Shown: positions 1 through 8,945, counted from the stretch's first letter. The stretch is 64,000 bases of DNA from Brachypterus glaber (GCA_958510825.1 OY294048.1:24287283-24351282), one strand, 5' to 3'. Translations and numbers: made by a program. The notes: a model not told the origin generated them from the letters alone.

Positions 1-870
1 TTTAATAGGGACTGTCTTAGTTTTTGTGGCTGTTTTAAGGGCTGTAGTGATACTGGTTTGGAGATGCTCGACAGCTTCGTCTAGGTCAACTGTATTGTTG
101 AGCCTTCTGACACTGCCGAACGTCTCCAGTAGCGCCCTTTTAAAAGTGGGCCAGTGGGTTGTCGTCCGTTGTCTTATGTCAGATTGCACCCTTCCTTCAA
201 GGATAATGTGGACGGGGTTGTGATCAGAGGATAGTTCGGCTAGAGTTTGAATTGAGATGGGATTTACAATATTTACACAAAGGGCGATGTCGAGGACATC
301 CGGCTGCTTGTTGAGGTCCCTGGGTAAATGTGTGTAGTCAGTGGGGCCGAATACAAACCAGCCCTTGTCATCCGAAAGACTTTTCACCTTAGAGCCATAA
401 GGATTTATGACTCTAGAGTTCCAGTCCGGGTGTTTAGCGTTAAGGTCACCAGCCAATATGGTGGGCGTGTTATTATCAAGGATTTTATGGTAGTCTTCTG
501 CGTGGAATATTTTCCCCGGGGGGTAATATCCTGAGACGACCTTGATATTCCCAGTGGACGTCCTTACCATAATGACTGTGTTTTCCAGAACGCTAGTTTT
601 TATCGGATTCAAAGGGTGGTGATCTATATTCGACTTTACCAGTAGGGCTGTGCCGCCCTTTGGTCCCGCTCTATTTGTGGTGTAGGTATTATAATTTGGG
701 AATTTCGCAGTTTCGCAGCCGTTAAAGTGAGTTTCGGATATTAGGCAGATATCTATGCTAAGTCTAGCGAGCAACTCACCCAGCTCTCTCTGTCGGTCTG
801 TCAGACCTGCGGCATTCCAGGCCAGTATGCTCAGCCTATCCGGGCGTCTGGTAGAACCGTGGCTAGCCAT
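1..870 (-). CDS. LINE ORF2, endonuclease part, Jockey-like (runs off window)
   Basis: Read on the minus strand, 290 codons are open from an ATG at 870 to the window edge. The protein is an APE-type endonuclease, which nicks target DNA to prime reverse transcription. Motifs seen: 'LSILAWNAAGL' near residues 13-23, 'LISETHF' with the catalytic Glu near 46, 'AGDLNAKHPDWNS' near 140-152, and 'SSDHNPV' near 214-220 with the Asp-His pair. The reverse transcriptase must lie outside the window. The start overlaps the end of ORF1 in the string ATGGCTAG, where ORF2's ATG comes first and ORF1's TAG last, so translation may be coupled. No stop or frameshift is present, which suggests a young copy. The Jockey assignment rests on the AGDLNAKH motif and the ORF1 type. 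Confidence 0.88.
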   Translation of the reverse strand, partial: MASHGSTRRPDRLSILAWNAAGLTDRQRELGELLARLSIDICLISETHFNGCETAKFPNYNTYTTNRAGPKGGTALLVKSNIDHHPLNPIKTSVLENTVIMVRTSTGNIKVVSGYYPPGKIFHAEDYHKILDNNTPTILAGDLNAKHPDWNSRVINPYGSKVKSLSDDKGWFVFGPTDYTHLPRDLNKQPDVLDIALCVNIVNPISIQTLAELSSDHNPVHIILEGRVQSDIRQRTTTHWPTFKRALLETFGSVRRLNNTVDLDEAVEHLQTSITTALKTATKTKTVPIK

Positions 871-2371
871 TGATGCTACCATTGGCCAGGACATTCTGAA
901 CACTCATAGCCAGTTGTGCCATCTGCGCAAACTGACTAAAAAACTGGTTGATTTGCTCTATAGACTTCAGCAAGTCCACTCCGGGGACTGCGATGCCTGC
1001 TGGAGGGGTGGGGGTTTTTGTTGTAGGGCCTGCTACCGCTTTGCTGTAAGACAAGGCGGTAGTTACCGGTTTCAAGTTAGGGACGGGAGGTGCAATCGTA
1101 GGGGGGGCTGTTTGAGGTGGGAATGATCGGGCAGGGTGTTTTGGACATTCTCGATAAGAAGCCACGTGTGGGCCGCCGCAGTTGACGCATGTGACGGGTG
1201 CCGATACAGGCTTGGTGCATTCGGACGACAAGTGGGGTTGTGTACATTTAACACAAGCGGGGATGGCGTTACACTTGCTTTGTGCATGTCCGAATTTTCG
1301 GCACCGGTAGCACTGACCGACACCACTGCGTCTGCGCAGTTCTTCGACTCTGATGGCTAGGTCTAGGAGGTGAGTGGTGTTAATGAGTTTTTCCCTCTCG
1401 GTTTTTGGAATGAGGACCAGGATAAGGGGCATAGGGGATTTCTCGGTGCCCTTGGTCATCCGATAAATTGTCGAGGGGTGAAAGCCTCCCCTCTTCAACT
1501 CATCTTTTACCTCGGACACCTCGATATTGGTGGGGATGCCTCTGAGGACGGCGTGAAACTGTTTTTCACTTGGCAGTGGATATGTAAAAAAATCCAATTT
1601 TTTCTCGAGGAAAAATTTGGTCATGGCCCGGTAGTCCGAGGGAGTCATGGGGTGGATCCTATAAGCCCCATTGGCAAATTGTGCCTTTGAGAACTTAAGG
1701 TTTTTCCCACAAAGCTCCCCCGAAAAATCTGACCAATTTCCGGTGATTTTTACCGTAATAGGTGGTATTTTTCCGTCTTCAGAGGTGTCTTGATTAGGTG
1801 GGGCGGGTGGGGGAGGTTTCCACGTGAGGGTAGGTGGAGGTTGCTGTTTGTCCCCCAAATTGGTATTTTTTGAGGGCGTGAACAGGGTAACAACGTGTTC
1901 GTCAGGTTCTTTTGATGATTTAGGGGCGTTGTTGTCGAGGGGCACAATAACAACGTCTCTTTTTTTTATTTGTTTGTTTTTTTTATTAGGGACTTTAGGA
2001 GTGAAAGCATTTTCATCAGGGTCGGATTCTGCGGGGCGTTTGCGGTTTTCTTTTTCGGGAATGCCTTCAGGTGTCGGTTCTGTCGTTTTGTAGTTGATTA
2101 TTTTTCCAGTTTTTTTCTGGAAAGCCGTAGTTAGTGCTTTAATAAGGGAGAGGATTTCAGTGATGTCTAACGAGTCTATATCCAAGTCTTGAAATGTTTT
2201 AGGGGGAGTTATGTCCATCGGTTTGTCTTGAATATTGGATTTTTTGTCTGTCTGTTTGTCGTCTTTATTGAGGGGCTTGTCCAGAGGGTCTTTTTGAGTT
2301 TTGTGCGATTTCTTCGGGGATAGGGGTTTGGGTGGGGGATCGGGGGGTTTGGACTGAGGGGATCTCATCAT
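863..2371 (-). CDS. LINE ORF1, Gag-like nucleic-acid-binding protein (Jockey-like)
   Basis: An intact 502-residue ORF. The first half is lysine- and proline-rich and low in complexity. A central globular part follows (PRE_C2HC-like, about residues 220-340, with 'RIHPMTPSDYRAMTKFF'). Then come three cysteine knuckles: 'CYRCRKFGHAQSKC' near 354-367, 'CVKCTQPHLSSEC' near 374-386 and 'CVNCGGPHVASYREC' near 395-409. This is the layout of Jockey-clade ORF1 proteins, which package element RNA. It ends in TAG inside the ORF2 start. An upstream in-frame start cannot be excluded, but the ATG at 2371 directly precedes the basic N-terminus. Being undamaged together with ORF2, it belongs to one of the youngest elements here. 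Confidence 0.88.
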   Translation of the reverse strand: MMRSPQSKPPDPPPKPLSPKKSHKTQKDPLDKPLNKDDKQTDKKSNIQDKPMDITPPKTFQDLDIDSLDITEILSLIKALTTAFQKKTGKIINYKTTEPTPEGIPEKENRKRPAESDPDENAFTPKVPNKKNKQIKKRDVVIVPLDNNAPKSSKEPDEHVVTLFTPSKNTNLGDKQQPPPTLTWKPPPPAPPNQDTSEDGKIPPITVKITGNWSDFSGELCGKNLKFSKAQFANGAYRIHPMTPSDYRAMTKFFLEKKLDFFTYPLPSEKQFHAVLRGIPTNIEVSEVKDELKRGGFHPSTIYRMTKGTEKSPMPLILVLIPKTEREKLINTTHLLDLAIRVEELRRRSGVGQCYRCRKFGHAQSKCNAIPACVKCTQPHLSSECTKPVSAPVTCVNCGGPHVASYRECPKHPARSFPPQTAPPTIAPPVPNLKPVTTALSYSKAVAGPTTKTPTPPAGIAVPGVDLLKSIEQINQFFSQFAQMAQLAMSVQNVLANGSING

Positions 2372-2717
2372 TTTTTCTTGTTTTCCCTAAATTGCTTTAG
2401 GGAAAGAAGAAAGAGATGAGCGGGAACTATTCCGCTTGACAATACCCGCGGGGGCTCGCACTACCGGGGTTGCCAGTGCGTGAATAGGGGTGCGGGGGTG
2501 GGATTCTCGGAAAAAAAACGCCCAAAAGGGGTGAAAAAGACCTTAAAAATACGCACCAATATTTTTACCAAAAACACTAGGACCCTTTTTTTGTCTTTCG
2601 TATTTTCTTGGAAACCACCCCAAGGCTATTTAGCCCCGGGGGTGTTTAATCAAGTTGCCTACGAAAGACACCAGGTCTCAGTATTATGGTAAAAATAAAA
2701 AGCGCGTATTCGAAAAG
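2372..2717 (-). other. 5' leader of the Jockey-like LINE
   Basis: No coding signal. The sequence upstream of ORF1 is richer in G and C than the neighbouring DNA and is probably the 5' UTR and internal promoter of the LINE. The exact 5' end of the element is not visible, and no target duplication can be tested because the 3' end lies outside the window. Confidence 0.4.
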
Positions 2718-2798
2718 TGGTCCCAGCGGGGCTCGAACCTACGCCTGAAGCGAGAGGATGATTCTGAGTCAAACGCGCCGCCCACTACACCACGGAGC
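2718..2798 (-). tRNA. tRNA-like sequence (type II, Leu-like; probably pseudogene or SINE head)
   Basis: On the minus strand, 81 nt have a near-consensus A box (TGGTGTAGTGG), a B box (GGTTCGAGCCC), a 3' end GGGACCA and a TTTT terminator at 2716-2713. The length and the extra bases before the T arm fit a type II (Leu/Ser) tRNA. A CTCAGAA loop would give anticodon CAG. The acceptor stem has several mismatches (GCTCCGT against TGGGACC) and the anticodon stem is poor, so a functional tRNA is unlikely. It lies about 350 bp upstream of the LINE ORF1 on the same strand. Confidence 0.5.
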
Positions 2799-3154
2799 TT
2801 ACCTCTCGCAGTTAAGCGAATGTCCGGGCTATGGTTTCTGTGTCGTGCGAGGTGGCGACTCTTCGCAATACACCCGGAGATAAATTCCCGGAGATAAATT
2901 CCCGGGGACCTACTTGTTTCAGTCCCGCAGAATGCACTTCGGATATATATACAAAGAGAAACTTTCACAATACACAGAAACTCACCCAACAATCGCTCGT
3001 GAACAGGACACAACACTTCAAAACCAACGAAAAGTGAAAAAGACGCGCCAGCACGTCAAGATATCGAAATGTCGACGGTACCGCTAGCAGCACTGTCGAA
3101 CAAATACGGTGTGTGGTAATATAAGTACACAAAAATTCAGAATTTTGTTAATTT
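2799..3154. other. Intergenic, no gene seen
   Basis: No ORF with recognisable content. A 15-bp unit (AGATAAATTCCCGGG-like) occurs twice near 2878-2907. A TATATATA string near 2943 is followed by A-rich sequence, but nothing links it to a transcript. Confidence 0.4.
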
Positions 3155-3538
3155 TTATTTAATTCTGAACCACTGTGCCCTAGTATCCCCAAAATGGGTT
3201 AATAGTAGATCCTTTATATTTCCCCAAGTAATGAAATGTCGGCTATTAACCAGTTGTGATGCCCGTCCACGTAATTTATTTTTTATGTGCACGGTTAACA
3301 GAAACCTCTGCTGACCTACGGCGATTTGGTGCGCTGTATCGCACGCATTAATAAAAGAATTTAATAGTACTTGGTCCCCGTCATATTCAGGGACTAAGGC
3401 GAACAACTCCGCTAACTTGTAGTTCCCGATTATTACATGCTCCTCTTTAATGCGAGGTTGCGTATTTTCGACAGTAGGTTGTATGTCAACATGGGGTTGA
3501 TCGTTTTCAACGGAGGGTCTCTGGTCTAGGTCAGTCAT
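3155..3538 (-). pseudogene. gag: Gag N-terminal fragment of an LTR retrotransposon (gypsy/errantivirus type)
   Basis: From the ATG at 3538 ('MTDLDQRPSVEND'), about 127 residues are open. The part 'LAELFALVPEYDGDQVLLNSFINACDTA' has the pattern of gypsy Gag (compare 'LFKFIKPFTGDRLELNTFIQ' in the provirus at 16130). The frame is truncated at 3155, well short of a full Gag. It lies about 225 bp downstream of a primer-binding site on the same strand (3781-3764), so the start is well placed. The frame is also open upstream to 3649, but that hydrophobic stretch is leader, not Gag. Confidence 0.7.
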
Positions 3539-3763
3539 ATTGAGGTACTTAGTTTCTAAATGAACGTAATTAAACAATAAAGTAGTGGGACGTAAAGGAA
3601 TATTTAAGGATACAAAGTATATAAAAATAACAAAAGACAAGAATATCACTTACACAAGTTGATGTGTTGCTTTCATCAGTTTGGTTCGAAGCACTCAAGT
3701 TCGTTTCACTTTTTAAGAATATGAATTCACACGTTGGTTACTTAGTTCGCCAACGTAAAGTGA

Positions 3764-3781
3764 ATCCTACCGACTGCGCCA
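3764..3781 (-). promoter_or_regulatory. Primer-binding site, tRNA-Ser type
   Basis: On the minus strand TGGCGCAGTCGGTAGGAT follows the LTR end (CCTAACA) after one base. It matches the serine-tRNA type of primer-binding site used by several errantiviruses. Minus-strand DNA synthesis of the element would start here. It fixes the element's direction and the LTR boundary at 3783. Confidence 0.75.
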
Positions 3782-3782
3782 A

Positions 3783-4045
3783 TGTTAGGTTTCGCTTAAC
3801 ACAAAAGGGTTTTTAAAAAATATTTATTTAACTTAAACATAAAAGAATTGTAAAAATAACACGTTACATTGAATGGTCAAAAAATAATGAATGATTAATA
3901 ATTCTAAGTTTAACTTATATACTAAAATATCTGCTGAAGTTGCAGTTCTCACAGTCTGTGAGAACAGACTGTAAACAGTTCTCAGTAACGGACGTGGTGG
4001 GCAGTATGGCTAGACATGTGTCAGCAGTTTTAGTCACGTACCGCA
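3783..4045 (-). repeat. LTR, 3' portion (U3/R/U5), cut by assembly gap
   Basis: On the minus strand the sequence ends CCTAACA directly before the primer-binding site. A TATA box TATATAAG lies at 3921-3914. Upstream of it are alternating GTTCTC/GAGAAC half-sites: the stretch at 3945-3965 is an almost perfect 21-bp palindrome and a further GTTCTC lies at 3978. The other end of the LTR is not contiguous: sequence runs into the N gap at 4046, and an LTR start TGTTAGG in the same orientation reappears at 5672. Confidence 0.65.
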
Positions 4046-4245
4046 NNNNNNNNNNNNNNNNNNNNNNNNNNNNNNNNNNNNNNNNNNNNNNNNNNNNNNN
4101 NNNNNNNNNNNNNNNNNNNNNNNNNNNNNNNNNNNNNNNNNNNNNNNNNNNNNNNNNNNNNNNNNNNNNNNNNNNNNNNNNNNNNNNNNNNNNNNNNNNN
4201 NNNNNNNNNNNNNNNNNNNNNNNNNNNNNNNNNNNNNNNNNNNNN
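4046..4245. other. Assembly gap (200 N)
   Basis: Exactly 200 N, so probably a placeholder of unknown true size. It lies at the left edge of a long inverted repeat, a structure that often breaks assembly. Confidence 0.99.
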
Positions 4246-5545
4246 AGTGTATGTGGGTATCTTTTATTTACTATTTTTGGGTCTATATGGGCAGTGTAGG
4301 TGCAACCAGGTTTAGGTAGGTGGATTTGTGAGGGTTCTAATGGATATGTGTAGTATTTATTTTGTATGTCTTAATAGTTATGTGCATTTCTATTAATTTT
4401 ATGTGGGTTTGTATGGGTGGTTTTGGGTGTTTATGGCCATTTATTAGCATACATAGTATATACATACTAATATTAATAATTATGGATTCGTATAGGCTTT
4501 AAGGAGTTTGTTTAGTATTTATGAGTATATATGGGTCGTTATGAGTGTGTATTTTTGTTTTTCAATGGCTTTGATGCATATTTTTTGGGCTTGATTTATG
4601 GACTTGTATGGATTGTGATGGGTTCATATAGTATTTATGGGTAGTTATAGGTGTATTTTTGAATTTTTATTGGTTTAAATGGATGTATGGGTGCAAATGA
4701 GTAGCTTTGGGTGTGTATGGGTATTTATGGTTTTTATGGGTTTCGATGATTTTTTATAGTATTAATGGGGCAATAAGACAACCGTTATTCCATTGTTAAT
4801 AGTATATACTATATGGTTTTGTATAAGCCATTGGTATATTTAATGGGGGAAAATGAGTTAGTGGGTGGGAGCTTTAACGTTTTCAAAAAATTGTGTCAAG
4901 TAATACTTAAACGTTCCCAAAAATGTGAATAAAATAAAAATTCACACGCATACTACGTCGGAAGTTTTTTTTTTAATTTCTTATCGATTAACTTTTATAC
5001 CTATATAATTTTTTTCTACTATAAATTTTTCAAACCCATGAATGCCAATGCACGCCCATTAAAACCCAAAAAATTTCATAAATACCCATACACACCCGTA
5101 ACTAAAGTTTAGGTAAACCTATGCACATCCATAAATACTAAAAAAATACATTAAAACTTATAAAAACCCATAAATAACCATACACACTCACACTACCTTT
5201 GCACATCCATATATACTATACAAACCTATAAAACCCAGTAAAAAAAATCCATAAATAATACATACATACCGATACATACCTACCTATAACCATAGCTACC
5301 CATTTGCATCGATAAATACTAAATAAATCTATTAAAACTAATAAAAACTCATAAAACCCATAAATACCCAAAACAACCCATACAAACCCACAAAAATTAA
5401 TAAAAATGCAGATAACTATTAACACATAGAAAATAAATACTACACACATCCATTAAAACCCTCACAAAACCACATACATACACCTGGGTACACCGACACT
5501 TCCCATATACACACAAAAATAGTAAATAAAAGATACCCACATGTA
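4246..5545. repeat. Long imperfect inverted repeat (foldback) built of degenerate ATGGGTATTTATGGG-like units
   Basis: The left arm starts with GTATGTGGGTATCTTTTATT near 4249. The right arm ends with its reverse complement near 5543, and the similarity continues inward for roughly 500 bp per arm around an unrelated centre at about 4790-5035. Inside each arm short G/T-rich motifs recur every 20-30 bp. Apparent ORFs here are by-products of the repeats. It splits an LTR, so it is best read as an insertion (foldback or MITE-like), but no target duplication can be checked because of the gap. Confidence 0.7.
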
Positions 5546-5672
5546 ATATTATGTATTTATTATATAATTCAATAATATTATAATTAAACAAGTCATTCAA
5601 GTTGACAGCATTTATTTAATGATCTGACAAATGTCTGACAAATACCAAGACCTTCTAAGTATAATCCTAACA
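5546..5672 (-). repeat. LTR, 5' portion, with polypurine tract at 5686-5673
   Basis: On the minus strand a polypurine tract AAAAAGGGGAGA is followed at 5672 by TGTTAGGATTATAC, an LTR start. The 3' end of the same LTR type (CCTAACA then primer-binding site) lies at 3783 in the same orientation. The two pieces look like one LTR split by the foldback and the gap. Plus-strand DNA synthesis would start at the polypurine tract. Confidence 0.6.
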
Positions 5673-5714
5673 TCTCCCCTTTTTACAAAATATTAAATAC
5701 AATATACTACTAAA

Positions 5715-6003
5715 CTATTTATAAATTAACCTATCAGGAGGTTTAACATTTCTTCCAGAAGAAGTGACACTAATTGTTTTACTTAAATTATTTTTAAAAT
5801 CTAAAACTTGTTCTGATGTTTTAAAATTGTTTTTAGAATTGTTTTCATACTCACTATGAATTTCACTGCGAGATTCAATAATTCTTTCTCTTTCTATTTC
5901 TACATCACTCTCTACCTCATCGTCAAAACAATTAAAGTCACTATCTAAACATTTATAATTCGTATTACTATTGTAATAAGAATAACTAATAATAATAACT
6001 TGC
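5715..6003 (-). pseudogene. pol: C-terminal end of an LTR-retrotransposon Pol
   Basis: About 95 codons open on the minus strand and ending in TAG at 5717-5715, 29 bp before the polypurine tract. The sequence is acidic ('DSDFNCFDDEVESDVEIERE') and ends 'SSGRNVKPPDRLIYK'. An R-x-x-KPPDRL tail is common at the end of integrase-containing Pol proteins. The upstream part is lost. Position and strand make it the end of the element whose LTR starts at 5672. Gypsy against copia origin cannot be settled from this piece. Confidence 0.6.
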
Positions 6004-6383
6004 CTTTAAATATTATATAAATTATTAAACACTCATTTAAAATTATAAAAACACACATATACACCGATAAACAACGATTTTAGTACCTATATAATCATAG
6101 ATTGTGTGGTCTTTAAATGACCATAGCGGCCAAACTGCACCATAAATTTTTTTGTGCCCATGGAGACTTTTTTTCAGGAGGTCCTGCTCTATAACATACT
6201 AAAATTTGAAGCAATTTAACCCAGGGCCATTTCCCATAAGGTATGTGCCATGTCCTTTGAAGTCTTTAGCCCAAAGCTTTTTTGAGTTATCGTGGTCACA
6301 AATTTTCCGGACACACAGACCGATAGACCGACTGAGAGATTTTTTTTTTTGACGGAAATCATATTTTTATATAAAACGACCAG
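6004..6383. other. AT-rich intergenic sequence, target of the Penelope-like insertion
   Basis: No gene seen. The sequence ends with ATAAAACGACCAG (6371-6383), which is repeated exactly at 7602-7614 on the other side of the insertion. Reading straight from 6383 to 7615 restores the uninterrupted ancestral site. Confidence 0.6.
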
Positions 6384-6491
6384 AAAAATAAAAGTTATGA
6401 AATTCCTAAGTTCAAGATCCATTGTATTAAGGAGTAAAGGGTAGAAAAGCCACAATCTTGATAAAAACGATTAATTTTTTATTATTAAAAC

Positions 6492-6536
6492 ACCATGACG
6501 CATTTCGACCGTTCGGTCATTTTCAAATGGTTACAT
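6492..6536 (-). ncRNA. Hammerhead-like motif, degenerate core (PLE-A copy 1)
   Basis: Minus strand: stem I ACCAT/ATGGT, core TTGAAAA in place of CTGANGA, stem II GACC-GAAC-GGTC, then GAAA, a short stem III and the GTC cleavage triplet. Two core positions (C3 and G8) are changed, so self-cleavage is doubtful. Hammerheads are known in the pLTRs of Penelope-like elements. Confidence 0.4.
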
Positions 6537-6891
6537 ATAAAAAACTACGTCAAAACCTCATAGTTAACTAAAGAACACAAAATTTACATTTAATTATGAA
6601 ATATCAATTATTTATAATAAAAAAAAGTTTTCACACATACAAAGCAGATTAAAATTTAAGCGAAACTGGGAATAATCTTTTGTTTTAGACATTGTGAATT
6701 AAACCAAATGTGTGAAATTATTTTGTTTCTTTTATAGGATAACTTTGTATATTCTTCTAGGATTTTTGCCTGGCTAGCTTCTTCAATAAAAGTTATGAAA
6801 TTCCTAAGTTCAAGATCCATTGTATTAAGGGGTAAAGGGTAGAAGCCAAAATCTTGATAAAAACGATTAATACCCTTTACCCCTTAATACA

Positions 6892-7056
6892 ATGGATCTT
6901 GAACTTAGGAATTTCATAACTTTTATTGAAGAAGCTAGCCAGGCAAAAATCCTAGAAGAACATACAAAGTTATCCTATAAAAGAAACAAAATAATTTCAC
7001 ACATTTGGTTTAATTCACAATGTCTAAAACAAAAGATTATTCCCAGTTTCGCTTAA
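6892..7056 (+). pseudogene. N-terminus of a Penelope-like ORF (54 codons)
   Basis: ATG at 6892 opens a short reading frame ending in TAA at 7054-7056. It encodes 'MDLELRNFITFIEEASQAKI...', a helical N-terminus with 'NKIISHIWFNSQCL', similar in pattern to the region before the RT core of Penelope proteins. The same coding start recurs on the minus strand near 6786-6600 and on the plus strand near 7286, where it is cut after 'SHIWF'. Conservation between copies supports coding origin; the family call is an inference. Confidence 0.45.
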
Positions 7057-7173
7057 ATTTTAATCTGCTTTGTGTGTGTGTGAAAACTTATTATAAATAA
7101 TTGATATTTCATAATTAAATGTAAATTTTGTGTTCTTTAGTTAGCTATGAGGGTTTGACGTAGTTTTTTATAT

Positions 7174-7218
7174 GTAACCATTTGAAAATGACCGAACGGT
7201 ATAAACGCGTCATGGTGT
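7174..7218 (+). ncRNA. Hammerhead-like motif, degenerate (PLE-A copy 2)
   Basis: The same layout as the copy at 6492, on the plus strand, with stem I ACCAT/ATGGT. The segment after stem II reads GGTATAAAC instead of GGTCGAAAC, so this copy has also lost the 3' side of stem II and part of the GAAA box. Almost certainly inactive. Confidence 0.35.
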
Positions 7219-7496
7219 TTTAATAATAAAAAATTAATCGTTTTTATCAAGATTTTGGCTTTTCTACCCTTTACCCCTTAATACAATGGATCTTGAACTT
7301 AGGAATTTCATAACTTTTATTGAAGAAGCTAGCCAGGCAAAAATCCTAGAAGAATATACAAAGTTATCCTATAAAAGAAACAAAATAATTTCACACATTT
7401 GGTTTTGGTTTTTATAAATAATTGATATTTCATAATTAAATGTAAATTTTGTGTTCTTTAGTTAACTATGAGGTTTTGACGTAGTTTTTTATATGT

Positions 7497-7541
7497 AACC
7501 ATTTGAAAATGACCGAAAGGTCGAAACGCGTCATGGTGTTT
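7497..7541 (+). ncRNA. Hammerhead-like motif (PLE-A copy 3)
   Basis: The best preserved of the three: stem I ACCAT/ATGGT, stem II GACC-GAAA-GGTC, GAAACGCGTC with a two-base-pair stem III and GTC site. The core still reads TTGAAAA rather than CTGANGA. An extra U would have to bulge before stem II. Confidence 0.42.
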
Positions 7542-7614
7542 TAATAATAAAAAATTAATCGTTTTTATCAAAATTTTGGCTTTTCAACACTTTACCCCTT
7601 AATAAAACGACCAG

Positions 7615-8559
7615 GTTTTTGTAGGTTTTATTTTTTTAAATTTATTTACTAAAAAATGCGATTTTTTTTTTATTCTAACATTTTATTAATATCATTTAAA
7701 ATTAGTTTAAAAATATAATTGACATAAAATAAACCACTTTTCAAAAATTGTTTGATTTTTTTAAAGAAATTTTAACAAAATTTCCCATTTTTAAACCTAT
7801 TTTAAAACCACAAAAATTGCTCCCAAAAAAATATATATTTGGTTAAATAGAGAATTTTATAAGCTTTAAAATGATATATCACACAAACCCCCTTTCTATT
7901 TAAAAAAATATATCCCCCTTGCCCCCCTGTCACCATTGTGCCATATAAAATATGTACCAAAAAGTTATTTGGGTTGTTATTTAGGTGTTTTTCAAGTTGA
8001 TATCTTAATTCGTTTAAAAGTTAATGGAGGGGGCAGACTTTAGACATGCACTGTATAATGTTAAAAGTTAATGGGTTCGGGGATCGACGAACAGGTCAGG
8101 GGAGCCTCAACAAAGATTCCAGGGGACCTATTCTTCAAAACCGGGTAGTAGAACGACTGATAGAACGAGTCTGGGGTTCGTTCTACTCCCGGTTTTGAAG
8201 AATACATCTCCAGGAGGGCTTAAACCAAGGCCAGGGAGGCTAAGCTTAAAATAATAAAATAATAGAGACATAACAGTTGTTAGTTATTATTTAAATAAAC
8301 TAAATTAAATTGTTTGATATTTACAAATTTAAAAAATCTATATAAAACATTTTACTATTAAATAAGTTAAGAATTGACAGTCTATAAAAATATATACTGC
8401 ACGATTGTCGGTTAATAACCGAAAAATATATATAAGAAAGTTAACGACAGATAGATAACTTTCTTCATTTTACTATTCCTTAATTATTTAAATGATTTAA
8501 AAAAAAAACCTTTTTAAGAACAAAAATTAAATGTTAAATTCGTGGTTAAACTGAACAAT
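7615..8559. other. AT-rich intergenic sequence
   Basis: No ORF of interest. The one clear structure is the 27-bp inverted repeat at 8130-8204. The rest is A/T homopolymer-rich and shows no recognisable coding or RNA gene. Confidence 0.5.
8130..8204. repeat. Stem-loop with 27-bp arms
   Basis: Left arm TATTCTTCAAAACCGGG plus TAGTAGAACGA (8130-8157). The right arm (8178-8204) is its reverse complement with one base missing. The loop is about 20 bases. It could be a small foldback transposon or a hairpin in a longer element; no target duplication is evident. Confidence 0.6.
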
Positions 8560-8639
8560 TTACTTAAAACCACCAGAAGTAAACAACACTGCTGAAATTT
8601 TATAGGTGTCACGTGGTCTTTGAGCGATCTGAGCAGAGG

Positions 8640-8825
8640 AAATAATGTAAATACTGTAGGAGAGCATGCGCATTAATAAAAATAACGTAAATAATGTAGG
8701 TACTGTCGTAATGTCAATTAATGTCAGGTACTGTAGAGTAATGTAAGTAATGTAACGTAATGTACGGTAATGTACAGTATTGTAAGTAATGTAAGGTAAT
8801 GTCAATGTAATGTAAAGTACTGTCG
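8640..8825. repeat. Degenerate GTAATGTA/GTACTGT simple repeat
   Basis: About 190 bp of irregular GTAATGTAAGTAATGTA and GTACTGTA units without a fixed period. The apparent minus-strand ORF across it is a product of the repeat and is not called. Confidence 0.6.
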
Positions 8826-8945
8826 ATGAAAACGTACATGTATTGTAAAGGTGAAACGCCCCTCGAAAGGTGGTTTCTATGTTTCATGTTTAGTGGGTCC
8901 GGTATTCATACTATAGGAGAATAGTCTAACTCACAAAATAAGGTA

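Larger units (their letters stand above)
6384..7601. mobile_element. Penelope-like element insertion (PLE-A): one inverted and two direct partial units
   Basis: Flanked by exact 13-bp direct repeats (ATAAAACGACCAG at 6371-6383 and 7602-7614), so it is one insertion. It contains a unit of about 400 bp three times: minus strand about 6386-6786, plus strand about 6880-7265, and plus strand about 7266-7600 with an internal deletion. Each unit has the start of a PLE-like ORF and a hammerhead-like motif in the pLTR part. Inverted and tandem pLTRs of this kind are usual for Penelope-like elements. No reverse transcriptase core remains. Confidence 0.65.

Noticed and set aside
2480..2897. Plus-strand ORFs at 2480-2692 and 2655-2897
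   Set aside because: They cross the LINE leader and the tRNA-like sequence and have no recognisable content.
3940..4299. ORFs that read through the N gaps (also at 43788-44519 and 43862-44145)
   Set aside because: Unknown bases cannot support an open frame.
5216..5600. Minus-strand ORFs at 5216-5449 and 5397-5600
   Set aside because: They lie in the arm of the foldback and reflect its short recurring motifs.
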